A stretch of DNA of 64,000 nucleotides from Methylobacterium symbioticum. GTDB taxonomy: Bacteria > Pseudomonadota > Alphaproteobacteria > Rhizobiales > Beijerinckiaceae. Position numbers and translations under genes: made by a program. Numbering within the stretch: the first letter of the stretch is position 1; the number at the start of each line of letters is the position of its first letter. Positions 35,854 to 44,307 of the stretch are shown here, in pieces. The stretch covers positions 97,698 to 161,697 of the forward strand of contig NZ_CABFPH010000003.1 of assembly GCF_902141845.1 (NCBI RefSeq). The letters are read 5' to 3'. Below the pieces are notes generated by a model. The model was given only the letters and a program-made list of their open reading frames with translations. It was not told the origin of the DNA and did no database searches.

Positions 35854-36327
35854 ATGGGTCAGGTCTATCGGGCGGGGGGTGCCCCCAATGTCACCATCGG
35901 CGGGATGCAGGTGCGCTACCTCGCCCGCAGCGGTGCGACGCGGGACGCGCTCGGCATCTACCGGATCGAGCTGGCGCCGCATTCTCCCGGCGCCGGCCTG
36001 CATCGCCATGCCCGGCTCACCGAGACCTTCGAGGTCCATTCCGGCCGCCTCACCCTGCGGATCGAGGGCCACAGCCTCGACCTCGGCCCCGGCGATTTCG
36101 TGCTGATCCCGCCCGGCCAGCCGCATGCCTTCTGCAACCGCAGCGACGCGCCGGTCTGTTTCACCCTGAGCTTCACGCCGGCCCTGGCGCGTGAGGGCTT
36201 CTTCGAGGGGCTGGCCGAACTCTCCGCCACCGACCGCCTGTCGGACGAGGCGGCGATGGAAGCCCTGATGGCGCGCTACGATCAGGAGCCGCTGGAGGGA
36301 TTTTCGGGCTGGAGCAGCCTCGAATAA
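35854..36327 (+). CDS. Cupin-domain protein
   Basis: 157 residues from ATG 35854 with a GAGGGG ribosome site. Cupin motif 1 is G-A-G-L-H-R-H-A-R-L-T-E-T-F-E (metal-binding His-x-His and Glu), motif 2 is G-D-F-V-L-I-P-P-G-Q-P-H-A-F. Small single-cupin proteins bind a metal ion and may be sugar isomerases, dioxygenases or binding proteins. No function can be assigned more precisely. The C-terminal helix (D-E-A-A-M-E-A-L-M-A-R-Y-D) is extra. It lies 113 bases after katA on the same strand. Confidence 0.83.
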   Translation: MGQVYRAGGAPNVTIGGMQVRYLARSGATRDALGIYRIELAPHSPGAGLHRHARLTETFEVHSGRLTLRIEGHSLDLGPGDFVLIPPGQPHAFCNRSDAPVCFTLSFTPALAREGFFEGLAELSATDRLSDEAAMEALMARYDQEPLEGFSGWSSLE

Positions 36328-36400
36328 GCGTCGTATCCGGCTCGCTTGCGGGGGGAGGCCGCTCTTGCGAAGCGGCGGCGAAGCATCGACAACCGGCCGC

Positions 36401-36955
36401 ATGACCGCGACGCCCAACCCCAACGCCGACCGGCACGACCGCTATGCCGACGAGGCGATCCGCGCCATCCTGCGGGCGACGCGCTCCGTCGCCCTGGTCG
36501 GTGCCTCGGCCAATCCCGCCCGGCCGAGCTGGATCGTGCTCAAGTACCTGCTCGACCGCGGCTACGATGTGACCCCGGTCAATCCGGGGCTGGCCGGCCA
36601 GGAGCTGCTCGGGCGCCGCGTGGTCGGCAGTCTCGCCGCGCTGTCCGGGCCCGTCGATATGGTCGAGATCTTCCGCAATTCGGCGGCGGCCGGCCCGCTC
36701 GTGGACGAGGCCTTGACCCTGCCGCAGCCGCCGACGGTGATCTGGATGCAGCTCGGCGTGCGCGACGACGCGGCCGCCGCCCGGGCCGAGGCGAGGGGCG
36801 TCGCCGTCATCATGAACCGCTGCCCCAAGATCGAGTACGGCCGCCTCTCCGGCGAGATCGGCTGGACGGGGGTGAACTCGCGCATCATCAGCGCGCGGAA
36901 GCCGAAGCTCTCGCCCAAGGGCGTGCAGAAGCTGACCATCGAGTCGCGCGGATAG
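36401..36955 (+). CDS. CoA-binding protein (YccU-like)
   Basis: 184 residues from ATG 36401. V-A-L-V-G-A-S-A-N-P-A-R-P-S-W-I-V-L-K-Y-L and G-Y-D-V-T-P-V-N-P form the nucleotide/CoA fold of the CoA_binding_2 family (YccU, also like the succinyl-CoA synthetase alpha domain). The later I-W-M-Q-L-G-V and M-N-R-C-P-K-I-E motifs agree. Its job is unknown. The gene is free-standing between the cupin and ribosomal genes. Confidence 0.85.
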   Translation: MTATPNPNADRHDRYADEAIRAILRATRSVALVGASANPARPSWIVLKYLLDRGYDVTPVNPGLAGQELLGRRVVGSLAALSGPVDMVEIFRNSAAAGPLVDEALTLPQPPTVIWMQLGVRDDAAAARAEARGVAVIMNRCPKIEYGRLSGEIGWTGVNSRIISARKPKLSPKGVQKLTIESRG

Positions 36956-36966
36956 CGGCAGAATGT

Positions 36967-36984
36967 ACGGTATCTTGATACCGT
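36967..36984. promoter_or_regulatory. Perfect 18-bp palindrome upstream of rplM
   Basis: ACGGTATC-TT-GATACCGT is perfectly symmetric with only two bases at the centre, so it suits a dimeric DNA-binding protein better than an RNA hairpin. It lies 12 bases after the CoA-binding gene and about 58 bases before the rplM promoter. No matching regulator is identified. Confidence 0.5.
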
Positions 36985-37041
36985 TATTGTGAACCCTTTG
37001 GAGATGTTGGCTTTTCCTTCCGAGGGCGCTCAACTTTTCCG

Positions 37042-37070
37042 TTGACCTTGCCGGCCTGCCCGGCTATGCA
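37042..37070 (+). promoter_or_regulatory. Sigma-70 promoter of rplM-rpsI
   Basis: TTGACC (37042-37047), a 17-base spacer, and TATGCA (37065-37070). Spacing and position, 78 bases before rplM, suit a housekeeping promoter for a ribosomal protein operon. Confidence 0.6.
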
Positions 37071-37147
37071 CCCGCCATCGCCGCCGCGGCCCCGCCGCGG
37101 CGGCGCCTCGTTTTTCGACACACCACCGAACGCCACGGGATTTGGCC

Positions 37148-37609
37148 ATGAAGACCACTTCGCTGAAGCCCGCCGACGTCGACAAGAAGTGGATCGTGAT
37201 CGACGCGGAGGGCCTCGTCGTGGGTCGTCTCGCCTCGATCGTGGCGATGCGCCTGCGCGGGAAGCACAAGGCCGCCTATACGCCCCACGTCGATTGCGGC
37301 GACAACGTCATCGTCATCAACGCCGAGAAGGTGAAGTTCACCGGCCGGAAGTACAACCAGAAGAGCTACTTCCATCACACCGGCTACCCGGGCGGCATCA
37401 AGGAGCGCACGGCCAAGTTCATCCTCGAAGGTCGCTTCCCGGAGCGCGTCGTGGAGAAGGCCGTCGAGCGCATGCTGCCGCGCGGCCCCCTGTTCCGTCA
37501 GATCCTCGGCAACCTCCGCGTCTACAAGGGCGCCGAGCACCCGCACGTAGCCCAGCAGCCGCAGACGCTCGACGTCGGCGCCCTCAACCGTAAGAACGTG
37601 AGCGCTTGA
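37148..37609 (+). CDS. rplM: 50S ribosomal protein L13
   Basis: 153 residues from ATG 37148. Sequence has the L13 pattern: [34 protein letters not shown] and M-L-P-R-G-P-L. L13 is an early assembly protein of the large subunit. Three bases separate it from rpsI, the standard L13-S9 operon. A TTG six bases upstream is less likely than the ATG. Predicted promoter and terminator delimit the operon. Confidence 0.97.
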   Translation: MKTTSLKPADVDKKWIVIDAEGLVVGRLASIVAMRLRGKHKAAYTPHVDCGDNVIVINAEKVKFTGRKYNQKSYFHHTGYPGGIKERTAKFILEGRFPERVVEKAVERMLPRGPLFRQILGNLRVYKGAEHPHVAQQPQTLDVGALNRKNVSA

Positions 37610-37611
37610 TC

Positions 37612-38091
37612 ATGGCGACCCTTCAGTCTCTCGCCGATCTGAACCGGGCGAATGTCGCCGACGCCACGAACGAGGCGCCGGTCCACGTGCAGAAGCTCGA
37701 CGCGCAGGGCCGGGCCTATGCCACCGGCAAGCGCAAGGACGCGGTCGCCCGCGTCTGGATCAAGCCGGGCTCCGGCCAGATCACCGTCAACAAGCGCCCG
37801 GTCGAAACCTACTTCGCCCGTCCGGTGCTGCGCATGATCCTGCGCCAGCCGCTGCAGATCGTCGACCGCGTCGACCAGTACGACATCGTCGTGACGGTGG
37901 CCGGCGGCGGCCTCTCGGGCCAGGCCGGCGCCGTGCGCCACGGCCTCTCGAAGGCGCTCACCTACTATGAGCCGGAGCTGCGCGGCCCGCTGAAGCGCGA
38001 AGGCTTCCTCACCCGCGACGCCCGTGTCGTCGAGCGTAAGAAGTACGGCCGCGCCAAGGCTCGCCGCAGCTTCCAGTTCTCGAAGCGCTAA
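37612..38091 (+). CDS. rpsI: 30S ribosomal protein S9
   Basis: 159 residues from ATG 37612. [14 protein letters not shown] and the C-terminal R-R-S-F-Q-F-S-K-R tail identify S9, whose tail reaches the P-site tRNA. The 30-residue N-terminal extension ([10 protein letters not shown]) is normal in alphaproteobacteria. Last gene of the rplM-rpsI operon, closed by a rho-independent terminator. Confidence 0.97.
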   Translation: MATLQSLADLNRANVADATNEAPVHVQKLDAQGRAYATGKRKDAVARVWIKPGSGQITVNKRPVETYFARPVLRMILRQPLQIVDRVDQYDIVVTVAGGGLSGQAGAVRHGLSKALTYYEPELRGPLKREGFLTRDARVVERKKYGRAKARRSFQFSKR

Positions 38092-38135
38092 GACGCCAGC
38101 GATCGGGGCGCCCCTTCGAGGGCGTCCAGTCCAGG

Positions 38136-38176
38136 GACCGGTTCGGGCATCGCCCGGGCCGGTCTTTTTCGTTTTT
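38136..38176 (+). terminator. Rho-independent terminator of rpsI
   Basis: 13-base arms (38136-38148 with 38152-38164, two G-U type pairs), a three-base loop, then two T runs up to 38176. Strong intrinsic terminator. Confidence 0.92.
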
Positions 38177-38178
38177 CC

Positions 38179-38273
38179 GGGTGTCGAGAGGGATCATCCC
38201 TCTCGCGGGTTCAAGGCGCAGAGCCCTGGGGGATGCAGGTCAGGGCTTCGCCCCGACACCTCACCGAAGGGAC
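38179..38273 (+). repeat. Dispersed palindromic repeat, copy A
   Basis: Begins with GTGTCGAGAGGGATCATCCC and continues with further small palindromes. About 32 bases at the left end match copy B (48012-48122) exactly in reverse orientation, and the rest is a looser match. Both copies lie between convergent gene 3' ends. The family is not named here. Confidence 0.7.
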
Positions 38274-39200
38274 TCAGATCGCGGCTGCGGTGAGGGGCGG
38301 GCGGCCGAGCTCGATCAGCACGATCTCGGGCGGCACGCCGATGCGCACCGGCAGGCGGCTCATCCCGAAGCCGCCGGACACGATGATGTGGCGCCCGCCC
38401 GCGACGACATGGCCGTAGGAGAGGTCGAGCCCGTCCACCCGCCGGATCGCGGGAGAGTGGCCGAGCAGGCGGATCTGGCCGCCATGGGTGTGGCCGGAGA
38501 GCGTGAGCGCGACGCGGGACGGCACCTTGGGGAAGATGTCCGGCTCGTGCGCCATCAGCAGCACGGGCGCGTCGTCCGTCACCTTGGCGAGCGTGCCGGG
38601 CAGGTCGTCGACGCCGCCGTCGGTCTCCTCGCTCATGAAGGCCTGCTGGTCGCCGAGCCCGGCGAGCCAGAACGGACGGCCGTCCTTCACGAAGCGGGTG
38701 ACGTCGTTCTCCAGGACGGGGATGCCCCGCGCCTCGAGCGCGCGGCGCGATTCCGGCGTCCCGTGGCCGGCGATCTGCACGGCCTCGTCGTCCCAGTAAT
38801 CGTGGTTGCCGAGGACGGCATGGATGCCGAGCGGCGCGCGCAGGCCCTCGACAACCCGCGCGAAATCGAGGAGCGGCACCGGCCGCCAGGCGATGCGGCG
38901 CGAGGCCGGGTAGTCGCCGAGCAGCAGGACGATGTCGGGCTTCAGCGCGTTCGTGGCCGCGACGATCTCGGCGACGCGGTCCAGCGACATGAACGGCTCG
39001 CAGACGTGGAAGTCGGCGAGCACGGCGATGCGCAGAGCCGGGCCGTCCGTCCAGCCCGGCAGGGCGGGCGCGTAGCGGGTCACCACGAGCCGGTGCAGCG
39101 GCTCGATGCCGATGCCGTAGGTCGCGGTCGAGAGGCCGAGCGTCGTCGCCGTCGCGCCGAGGCCGGTCAGGAACTGCCGCCGACTCGGCAGGATCAGCAT
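38274..39200 (-). CDS. Tat-exported metallophosphoesterase (YkuE-like)
   Basis: 308 residues. ATG 39200 (AGGA seven bases before) was picked over 39257. S-R-R-Q-F-L followed by a Gly/Ala/Thr-rich hydrophobic stretch is a twin-arginine signal. The metal-binding set of the calcineurin family is complete: L-A-D-F-H-V, L-L-G-D-Y, L-G-N-H-D-Y, M-A-H-E-P-D and S-G-H-T-H-G-G-Q. Periplasmic phosphodiesterase or UDP-diacylglucosamine-like phosphohydrolase; substrate unknown. Convergent with rpsI over the repeat. Confidence 0.9.
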   Translation of the reverse strand: MLILPSRRQFLTGLGATATTLGLSTATYGIGIEPLHRLVVTRYAPALPGWTDGPALRIAVLADFHVCEPFMSLDRVAEIVAATNALKPDIVLLLGDYPASRRIAWRPVPLLDFARVVEGLRAPLGIHAVLGNHDYWDDEAVQIAGHGTPESRRALEARGIPVLENDVTRFVKDGRPFWLAGLGDQQAFMSEETDGGVDDLPGTLAKVTDDAPVLLMAHEPDIFPKVPSRVALTLSGHTHGGQIRLLGHSPAIRRVDGLDLSYGHVVAGGRHIIVSGGFGMSRLPVRIGVPPEIVLIELGRPPLTAAAI

Positions 39201-39291
39201 CGAAGGTCCTTCAGGGGGAACGAGGCGGCGCGACCCTATCGCGCCGCAGCATTCCAACCAACCAGCCCGCTATGGCCGAATCGTGATCCGA

Positions 39292-39504
39292 TCAGAGGAT
39301 CGGCGCATCCTCGTGAACGAGGTCGAGGATGCCGCGACGGGCCGCGGTCTCGGCTGCGGGCTTCTTCACGGTGGCGGGAGCACGGGTCGCGGCGGCGAGC
39401 GCCGGGAGGGCGAGGGGCCGGAAGCCGCAGCGGGCCTCGGTCTGGTCCATCTGGCGACGATCGCTCTCGGAGGCGTCGGCCTGGGTCTCGCGCGGGGGGT
39501 ACAT
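39292..39504 (-). CDS. Small hypothetical protein
   Basis: 70 residues, start at 39504 with AGGA eight bases before it. Residues are mainly charged and Ala-rich (M-Y-P-P-R-E-T-Q-A-D, then C-G-F-R-P-L-A-L-P-A-L-A-A). No membrane helix or known domain. Ribosome site and fit between two genes are the only support. An overlapping plus-strand ORF (39283-39519) lacks a ribosome site. Confidence 0.45.
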   Translation of the reverse strand: MYPPRETQADASESDRRQMDQTEARCGFRPLALPALAAATRAPATVKKPAAETAARRGILDLVHEDAPIL

Positions 39505-39707
39505 CGGGGGTCCTGCTGACGGTTGCGTGGCGCGGCACGGCGGAACGTCGGCCGCAGGGTGGATTCAAGCGCCGGCAACCTGAATGCCGGCTTAAGAGAT
39601 GACCCTTCCACGCCCCGCATGTCTATAAATGCAATATACCTAAAGCCCCCACCCAGGAGGACGAATTGATTCCTCTGTCGGGGTCCGGAGGATGATCGAT
39701 CGCACGA

Positions 39708-40178
39708 ATGCGCGCGGTTCTTTTAGAGCTGCGTAGACGAGCGCAGATGCAGGGTGCGAGCCTCGCGCTCCGATGGATCTCCGCCTTGCGCCGCCACGCC
39801 CGCGTCCTCGTCGTCTCCGCTCCGCTTCTGTGCTTCGCCGGGCCGGCGGCCGCCGACCCGATGCCGAGCCGCTTCGGCCCGGCCTTTGCCGGACAGCGTT
39901 CCCCGCAGCCGCTGCGGATCGAGTCGTCGCTCTCCGTGCAGGTGCCGCTCCCGGCGGGCAGCAATTCGGACGAGCAGCTCCAACTCGGTGAGGCGGTTCG
40001 CAAGGCGATCTACGGCACGGCCGCGCGGGAATGCGCGACGCTGAAGGACGCCTTTCACGCGGAGTGCCGGCTGCAATCCGTGCGCATCAACAGCAACGTC
40101 CAACGGCGCGGCACCGGGACCGACATCCTCTTCATCAACGGCACAGCGAGCTACGAACTGGCCGAAACCGCGAACTGA
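39708..40178 (+). CDS. Hypothetical exported protein
   Basis: 156 residues, or 143 from the Met at 39747. A basic start (about 39747 onwards) and hydrophobic stretch V-L-V-V-S-A-P-L-L-C-F-A-G-P-A-A-A, then D-P-M-P, suggest a signal peptide. The exported part has two cysteines (E-C-A-T-L-K and E-C-R-L-Q) that could form a disulfide, and a charged region ahead of I-N-G-T-A. No known family was recognised. Its stop is twelve bases from the end of the convergent aminotransferase gene. Confidence 0.6.
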   Translation: MRAVLLELRRRAQMQGASLALRWISALRRHARVLVVSAPLLCFAGPAAADPMPSRFGPAFAGQRSPQPLRIESSLSVQVPLPAGSNSDEQLQLGEAVRKAIYGTAARECATLKDAFHAECRLQSVRINSNVQRRGTGTDILFINGTASYELAETAN

Positions 40179-40190
40179 CCGGGCCGGCCC

Positions 40191-41576
40191 TCAGCCGGCG
40201 GCCTGCAGGCCCTCGGCCCGGATCCAGTCCCGGGTCCGGTCGAGCGCCCGGGTCAGGCGGTCGAACAGGGCGTCGATCTCGGCCTCCGCGATGATCAGCG
40301 GCGGGCAGACCGCGATCCGGTCGCCCGCCAGGAAGCGCAGGATCAGCCCTTCCTCCTGCGCGAAGGCGACGCAGCGCGCGGCGACGCCCGCCTTCGGCTC
40401 GTACTGCGCCTTGCTGGTCTTGTCGGCGACGATCTCCAGCCCGCCGATCAGGCCGATCCCGCGCGCCTCGCCGACGATCTCGTGCTCGGCGAGGCGCGAC
40501 AGGCGGCTCTGGAAGTGGGGCGCCTTGGCGGCCACGCCCTCGACGATCCGCTCGCGGCGATAGATCTCGATCGTCTTGAGCGCCACCGCGCAGGCGACCG
40601 GATGCCCGGAATAGGTGGTGCCATGGCCGAAAGTGCCGAGCTTGCGGCTCTCGGCCAGCATCGCCTCGTAGAGCGGCTCGTCGACGCTGACGCCGCCGAG
40701 CGGCACGTAGCCCGAGGTCACCGCCTTGGCGAAGGAGAGGGTGTCGGGCCGGATGCCCAGGGACTCCGATCCGAACCAGGTGCCGAGCCGGCCGAAGCCA
40801 CAGATCACCTCATCGGCGATGAAGCGCACGTCGTACTTGCCCAATACCGCCTGCACGGCCTCGAAATAGCCCTCCGGCGGCACCAGGGCGCCCCCTGCGC
40901 CCATCACCGGCTCGGCGATGAAGGCCGCCACGGTCTCGGGGTCCTCCCGCAGGATCAGCGCTTCGAGCTCGGCGGCGAGACGCTCCGAATAGGCGCGCTC
41001 GCTCTCGCCGGCTTCCGCGAATCGGTAATGGTGCGGGCAAGCGCTGTGGAGGAAGCCCGGAAGCGGCAAGTCCCAGTCGGCGTGGTTGGCGGTGAGGCCA
41101 GTGAGCGAGGCGCTCGCCACCGTGACCCCGTGATAGCCGCGCTGCCGGGCAATGATCTTCTTCTTGCGCGGGCGGCCGAGCGCGTTGTTGTAGTACCACG
41201 CGAGCTTGACCTGAGTGTCGTTGGCCTCGGACCCGGAGGAGGTGAAGAACACCTTCGAGGTCGGAATCGGCATCAGGCCCTTCAGCACCTCGGCGAGCTC
41301 GATGGCCGGGTCGTGGCTGCGCCCCGAGAACAGATGGCTGAAGGGAAGGCGGCCCATCTGCGCGTAGGCGGCTTCGGCGAGCTCGCCGTTCGAGTAGCCG
41401 AGCGCCGTGCACCAGAGCCCGGCCATGCCCTCGATATAGGGCTTGCCCGCCGTGTCGTAGACGAACACGCCCTCTCCGCGCTCCAGCACCAGCGGGCCGG
41501 CGCTGCGGTGGGCGTCGAGATTGGTGTAGGGGTGGAGCAGGGTTTCGACGTCGCGGGCAGCGAGGTTCGACAGCAT
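40191..41576 (-). CDS. Class III (omega) aminotransferase
   Basis: 461 residues from ATG 41576. Class III PLP fold: S-G-S-E-A-N-D-T-Q near 115, H-G-V-T, D-E-V-I-C-G-F-G with the PLP-contacting Asp, and the Schiff-base lysine in S-F-A-K-A-V-T-S-G-Y. Family members use beta-alanine, putrescine or other amines with pyruvate or 2-oxoglutarate as acceptor. The exact substrate is not clear. A start 11 codons upstream (41609) is possible but has no better ribosome site. Confidence 0.88.
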   Translation of the reverse strand: MLSNLAARDVETLLHPYTNLDAHRSAGPLVLERGEGVFVYDTAGKPYIEGMAGLWCTALGYSNGELAEAAYAQMGRLPFSHLFSGRSHDPAIELAEVLKGLMPIPTSKVFFTSSGSEANDTQVKLAWYYNNALGRPRKKKIIARQRGYHGVTVASASLTGLTANHADWDLPLPGFLHSACPHHYRFAEAGESERAYSERLAAELEALILREDPETVAAFIAEPVMGAGGALVPPEGYFEAVQAVLGKYDVRFIADEVICGFGRLGTWFGSESLGIRPDTLSFAKAVTSGYVPLGGVSVDEPLYEAMLAESRKLGTFGHGTTYSGHPVACAVALKTIEIYRRERIVEGVAAKAPHFQSRLSRLAEHEIVGEARGIGLIGGLEIVADKTSKAQYEPKAGVAARCVAFAQEEGLILRFLAGDRIAVCPPLIIAEAEIDALFDRLTRALDRTRDWIRAEGLQAAG

Positions 41577-41685
41577 GGCAGGTCCGGTGGCGTGAACGCG
41601 TTTCGCCACACTACCGGCCCGATCCCGGCCCAGTAACCCCGGTAGACCCCGGACGGATCACCGCCCGGCGCATGGACCGAACCGG

Positions 41686-42222
41686 ATGCACGACCCCGCC
41701 CAGATCGTCGCCACGCCCGCGCCGGGCCGGGCCTGCGGCCCGTGCACCCTGTGCTGCAAGGTCTACGACGTCCCCGCGGTCGAGAGCGTCGCCGGCCAAT
41801 GGTGCCGGCACACGCTGGCGGGCCGGGGGTGCGCGATCCATGCCGCGCGGCCCGACCATTGCCGCGCCTTCCATTGCCTGTGGATGACCGAGAGCTGGCT
41901 CGGGCCCGAATGGAAGCCGGACAAGGCCAAGATGGTGCTCGCCCTCGATCCGGCGACGCGCAACATGAACGTGCAGGTCGATCCCGGCCAGGCCAATGCG
42001 TGGCGGCGTGAGCCCTATTACGGCCAGCTCAAGCGCTGGGCCGCCGCCTCGATCCCGAAGGGCCGGCACGTGCTGGTCCACGTCAACAAGACGACGACGG
42101 TGGTTCTACCCGACCGCGACGTACCCCTCGGCGTGCTGACGCCGGAGGATCGCATCGTGTCGCGCCCGCGCATGACCCCGCAGGGGCCGACCCTCGACAT
42201 CGAGGCGGTGCGGGCCGCCTGA
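41686..42222 (+). CDS. YkgJ-family Cys-cluster protein
   Basis: 178 residues. Eight cysteines: C-G-P-C-T-L-C-C at 17-24, then W-C-R-H, G-C-A-I-H, H-C-R-A-F-H-C in 35 residues. The spacing matches the zinc/iron-chelating YkgJ family (CxxCxxCC). Function unknown; a metal-cluster or metal-handling role is expected. The C-terminal half, with V-H-V-N-K-T-T-T-V-V-L-P, is unlike the usual domain and may be lineage-specific. Confidence 0.82.
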   Translation: MHDPAQIVATPAPGRACGPCTLCCKVYDVPAVESVAGQWCRHTLAGRGCAIHAARPDHCRAFHCLWMTESWLGPEWKPDKAKMVLALDPATRNMNVQVDPGQANAWRREPYYGQLKRWAAASIPKGRHVLVHVNKTTTVVLPDRDVPLGVLTPEDRIVSRPRMTPQGPTLDIEAVRAA

Positions 42223-42343
42223 GGGGCTCGCGACCGTTCGGCAGAGAGGCGCCTGGCGCCGTCCCCGATCGCGTTGCAATCGAAGGCGGCGCCAAGGCGT
42301 GGTTTCTGCGCGCTTTCGGTCGCCGCTTCAGCTTCAGAGCGCT

Positions 42344-42619
42344 CTAGGCCGCGAGCCGCAGGCCGGCCGAGACCGGCACCGGCCGCCGCGGCAGGGCGGC
42401 CACGGGGCATCGCGCGCCCGGCGCGGCGTCGTCGCCGGTCCAGCGGCACACCAGCCTGCCGGTGACCGGATCGAGGCTCCAGGCCGCCCGCAGGTCGCGG
42501 CGCGGCCGGGGCGCGATCCGCGGCGGGGTCGCGGCCGGGGCGGTCTGCGGGCCGGTCCGGACATGCGCGGTGGCGGCCGCCATCGGGAGGACGGCCAGGA
42601 TCAGCTTGAGAAGGGTCAT
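42344..42619 (-). CDS. Small exported protein
   Basis: 91 residues. Strong ribosome site (GAGGTG, six bases before the ATG at 42619) and a signal peptide (M-T-L-L-K-L-I-L-A-V-L-P-M-A-A-A-T-A). The mature part is Arg/Pro-rich with a Cys pair (L-V-C-R-W and A-R-C-P-V). No family recognised. Confidence 0.6.
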   Translation of the reverse strand: MTLLKLILAVLPMAAATAHVRTGPQTAPAATPPRIAPRPRRDLRAAWSLDPVTGRLVCRWTGDDAAPGARCPVAALPRRPVPVSAGLRLAA

Positions 42620-42935
42620 GGTGCACCTCGCTGGGACCGGCCGCTCGCGCAGCCACGTCCGCGAGGCGCGCCCCGTCAGGCGCCCAGGCGGGCCGCGACC
42701 GGCGCGAACGGCGCGGTCGATCGACTGTGACTGTCGCTTGGCATGGGGTTACGGGTTCCGTGGAAGGTGGCCGGGCGGAGGCTCCGGCGGGGCCACGCCG
42801 CCCCCTTAAACCGCTCCGCTTCCCTGTCAATCCTGCCCGGGCGGGCGGCGCGGCCGCGATGCGCCGGCGTCTCGAGCGGCGCCATCAGGACGTCGTTCGG
42901 GCAGGTCCTCGCTCGGACGCGGCGGAGAGGGGGCC
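42620..42935. other. Gap before the glycosyltransferase gene end
   Basis: About 315 bases with no gene I can support. ORFs here are shadows of GC-rich sequence. It includes the promoter region of the small exported protein. Confidence 0.4.
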
Positions 42936-44135
42936 TCAACGCAGGCCGATGCGGTCGAGCAGGCCCGCGAGGTCGGCCGGATCGATGGTGAAGTCCCGCA
43001 GGTGGTCCCGTTGGGCGCTCTCCGCGGCGCGCCCGTAGAGGGCGTGGTAGGGCTGGCCCCGGGCCGCGGCGATGTCGCGGTAATAGGGGTCCTGGAAGGT
43101 CTCGGGCGCGAGGTGCACCACCGGGGTGCCGGGCGGGCAGAACACCGTGTTGACGAGCCCCGCGCCCTTGATGCCGACCACCGCCTCGGCATGAGCAAAG
43201 AGGGCTGCCTGATCCGGCACGCCCAGGCGCTCGGCATCGAGGATCTCGAAGCCGCGGGCGCGCACCAGGGCGTGGATGTCCGTGCGATTGAGGAGGACGC
43301 GCTCGCGCAACGGGTTGCGGTCGATGAACAGGCGGAGGGCCCGGCGGCCGCGCAGGGCGGCGCGGAGGCGGGCGCCGGCGAGGGCGGGCCGCAGCCCGGA
43401 GGCCGGCCGTGCGAGACGCCGGTCGATTTCGGCCATGGCGTCGGGCGACTTCGCGATGCCGAGGTGCTTCACCGGGGTCGCGTAGTGCAGGCGCGGGAAG
43501 TGGTAGGTCGTCTCGGGATCGAGGAAGACGATCGCGAGCGGCCCCCCGGCGAAAAACCGGCTCGTGCGCTCGCGCATGCGGTTGTTGAACCAGTCCTGCC
43601 GCGGCAGGACCAGGGTCACGGTCTTGCCCGGATGGAGACGCCGCAGCACCTCCACCGCCTTCAGGCGCGGCAGGTCCTCCAGGAGCCAGTGCCCGTAATT
43701 GAAGGACCCCTGGTTGCCCACGTAGAGATACGGCCCGGGGCCGGCGGGTCCGGGTTCGGCGTCGTCGTCGAGGACGAGCGGACCGGCCATGTACCGTTCC
43801 TGAAGGAGGTGGGTCTCGTAGAGGACCGTGCGGCCCTGGAACAGCACGTTCCGGCGCAGGCGTACCTCCTCCAGGACGACGAGAACCGAGGGCGGCGCGA
43901 CGCCGCGTGCCGCGGGCGCGTCGCGGAAGGCCTGCACCATCGCCTCAGGGGCCGGAGCGCCGCGCAGGTGCAGGGTCTCCGGCATCGGCCAATCGTAGGA
44001 CCAGCCCGGATAGAGTTCGGCGAGCGCCGTTCCGGCCGGCGCGCGCTGCCGCAGCAACGCGACGACGTCGGGTTCCTCGACGGGCCTGTTCTCGGGATAG
44101 AGCGCGTCCGGCGCGCAGGAGACGTACTCGGTCAT
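42936..44135 (-). CDS. Glycosyltransferase family 61 protein
   Basis: 399 residues from ATG 44135, read as M-T-E-Y-V-S-C-A-P. The GT61/DUF563 signature is clear: G-N-Q-G-S-F-N-Y-G-H-W-L-L-E-D-L-P-R-L at about 180 and the late K-G-A-G-L-V-N-T-V-F-C-P-P-G-T-P-V. These enzymes add xylose or related sugars and in bacteria occur in surface polysaccharide or glycan synthesis. No polysaccharide cluster lies around it. It diverges from the SleB-type hydrolase gene. Confidence 0.85.
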   Translation of the reverse strand: MTEYVSCAPDALYPENRPVEEPDVVALLRQRAPAGTALAELYPGWSYDWPMPETLHLRGAPAPEAMVQAFRDAPAARGVAPPSVLVVLEEVRLRRNVLFQGRTVLYETHLLQERYMAGPLVLDDDAEPGPAGPGPYLYVGNQGSFNYGHWLLEDLPRLKAVEVLRRLHPGKTVTLVLPRQDWFNNRMRERTSRFFAGGPLAIVFLDPETTYHFPRLHYATPVKHLGIAKSPDAMAEIDRRLARPASGLRPALAGARLRAALRGRRALRLFIDRNPLRERVLLNRTDIHALVRARGFEILDAERLGVPDQAALFAHAEAVVGIKGAGLVNTVFCPPGTPVVHLAPETFQDPYYRDIAAARGQPYHALYGRAAESAQRDHLRDFTIDPADLAGLLDRIGLR

Positions 44136-44307
44136 CGGGGGCGGGTGATGGCACAGCCGGGCCGGCGCCGCACGCGGGAAAGCGCCGGGCGGATTGCGCG
44201 TGCAGGGCTTAACGGTCCTGCAACCATGCCGGTCAATAAAACCCATGGTGCCGCTTGTTCTTCACCGGACGCGGACCGCTCGGTTGCCGTCACAGGTTGC
44301 GTTCGCC

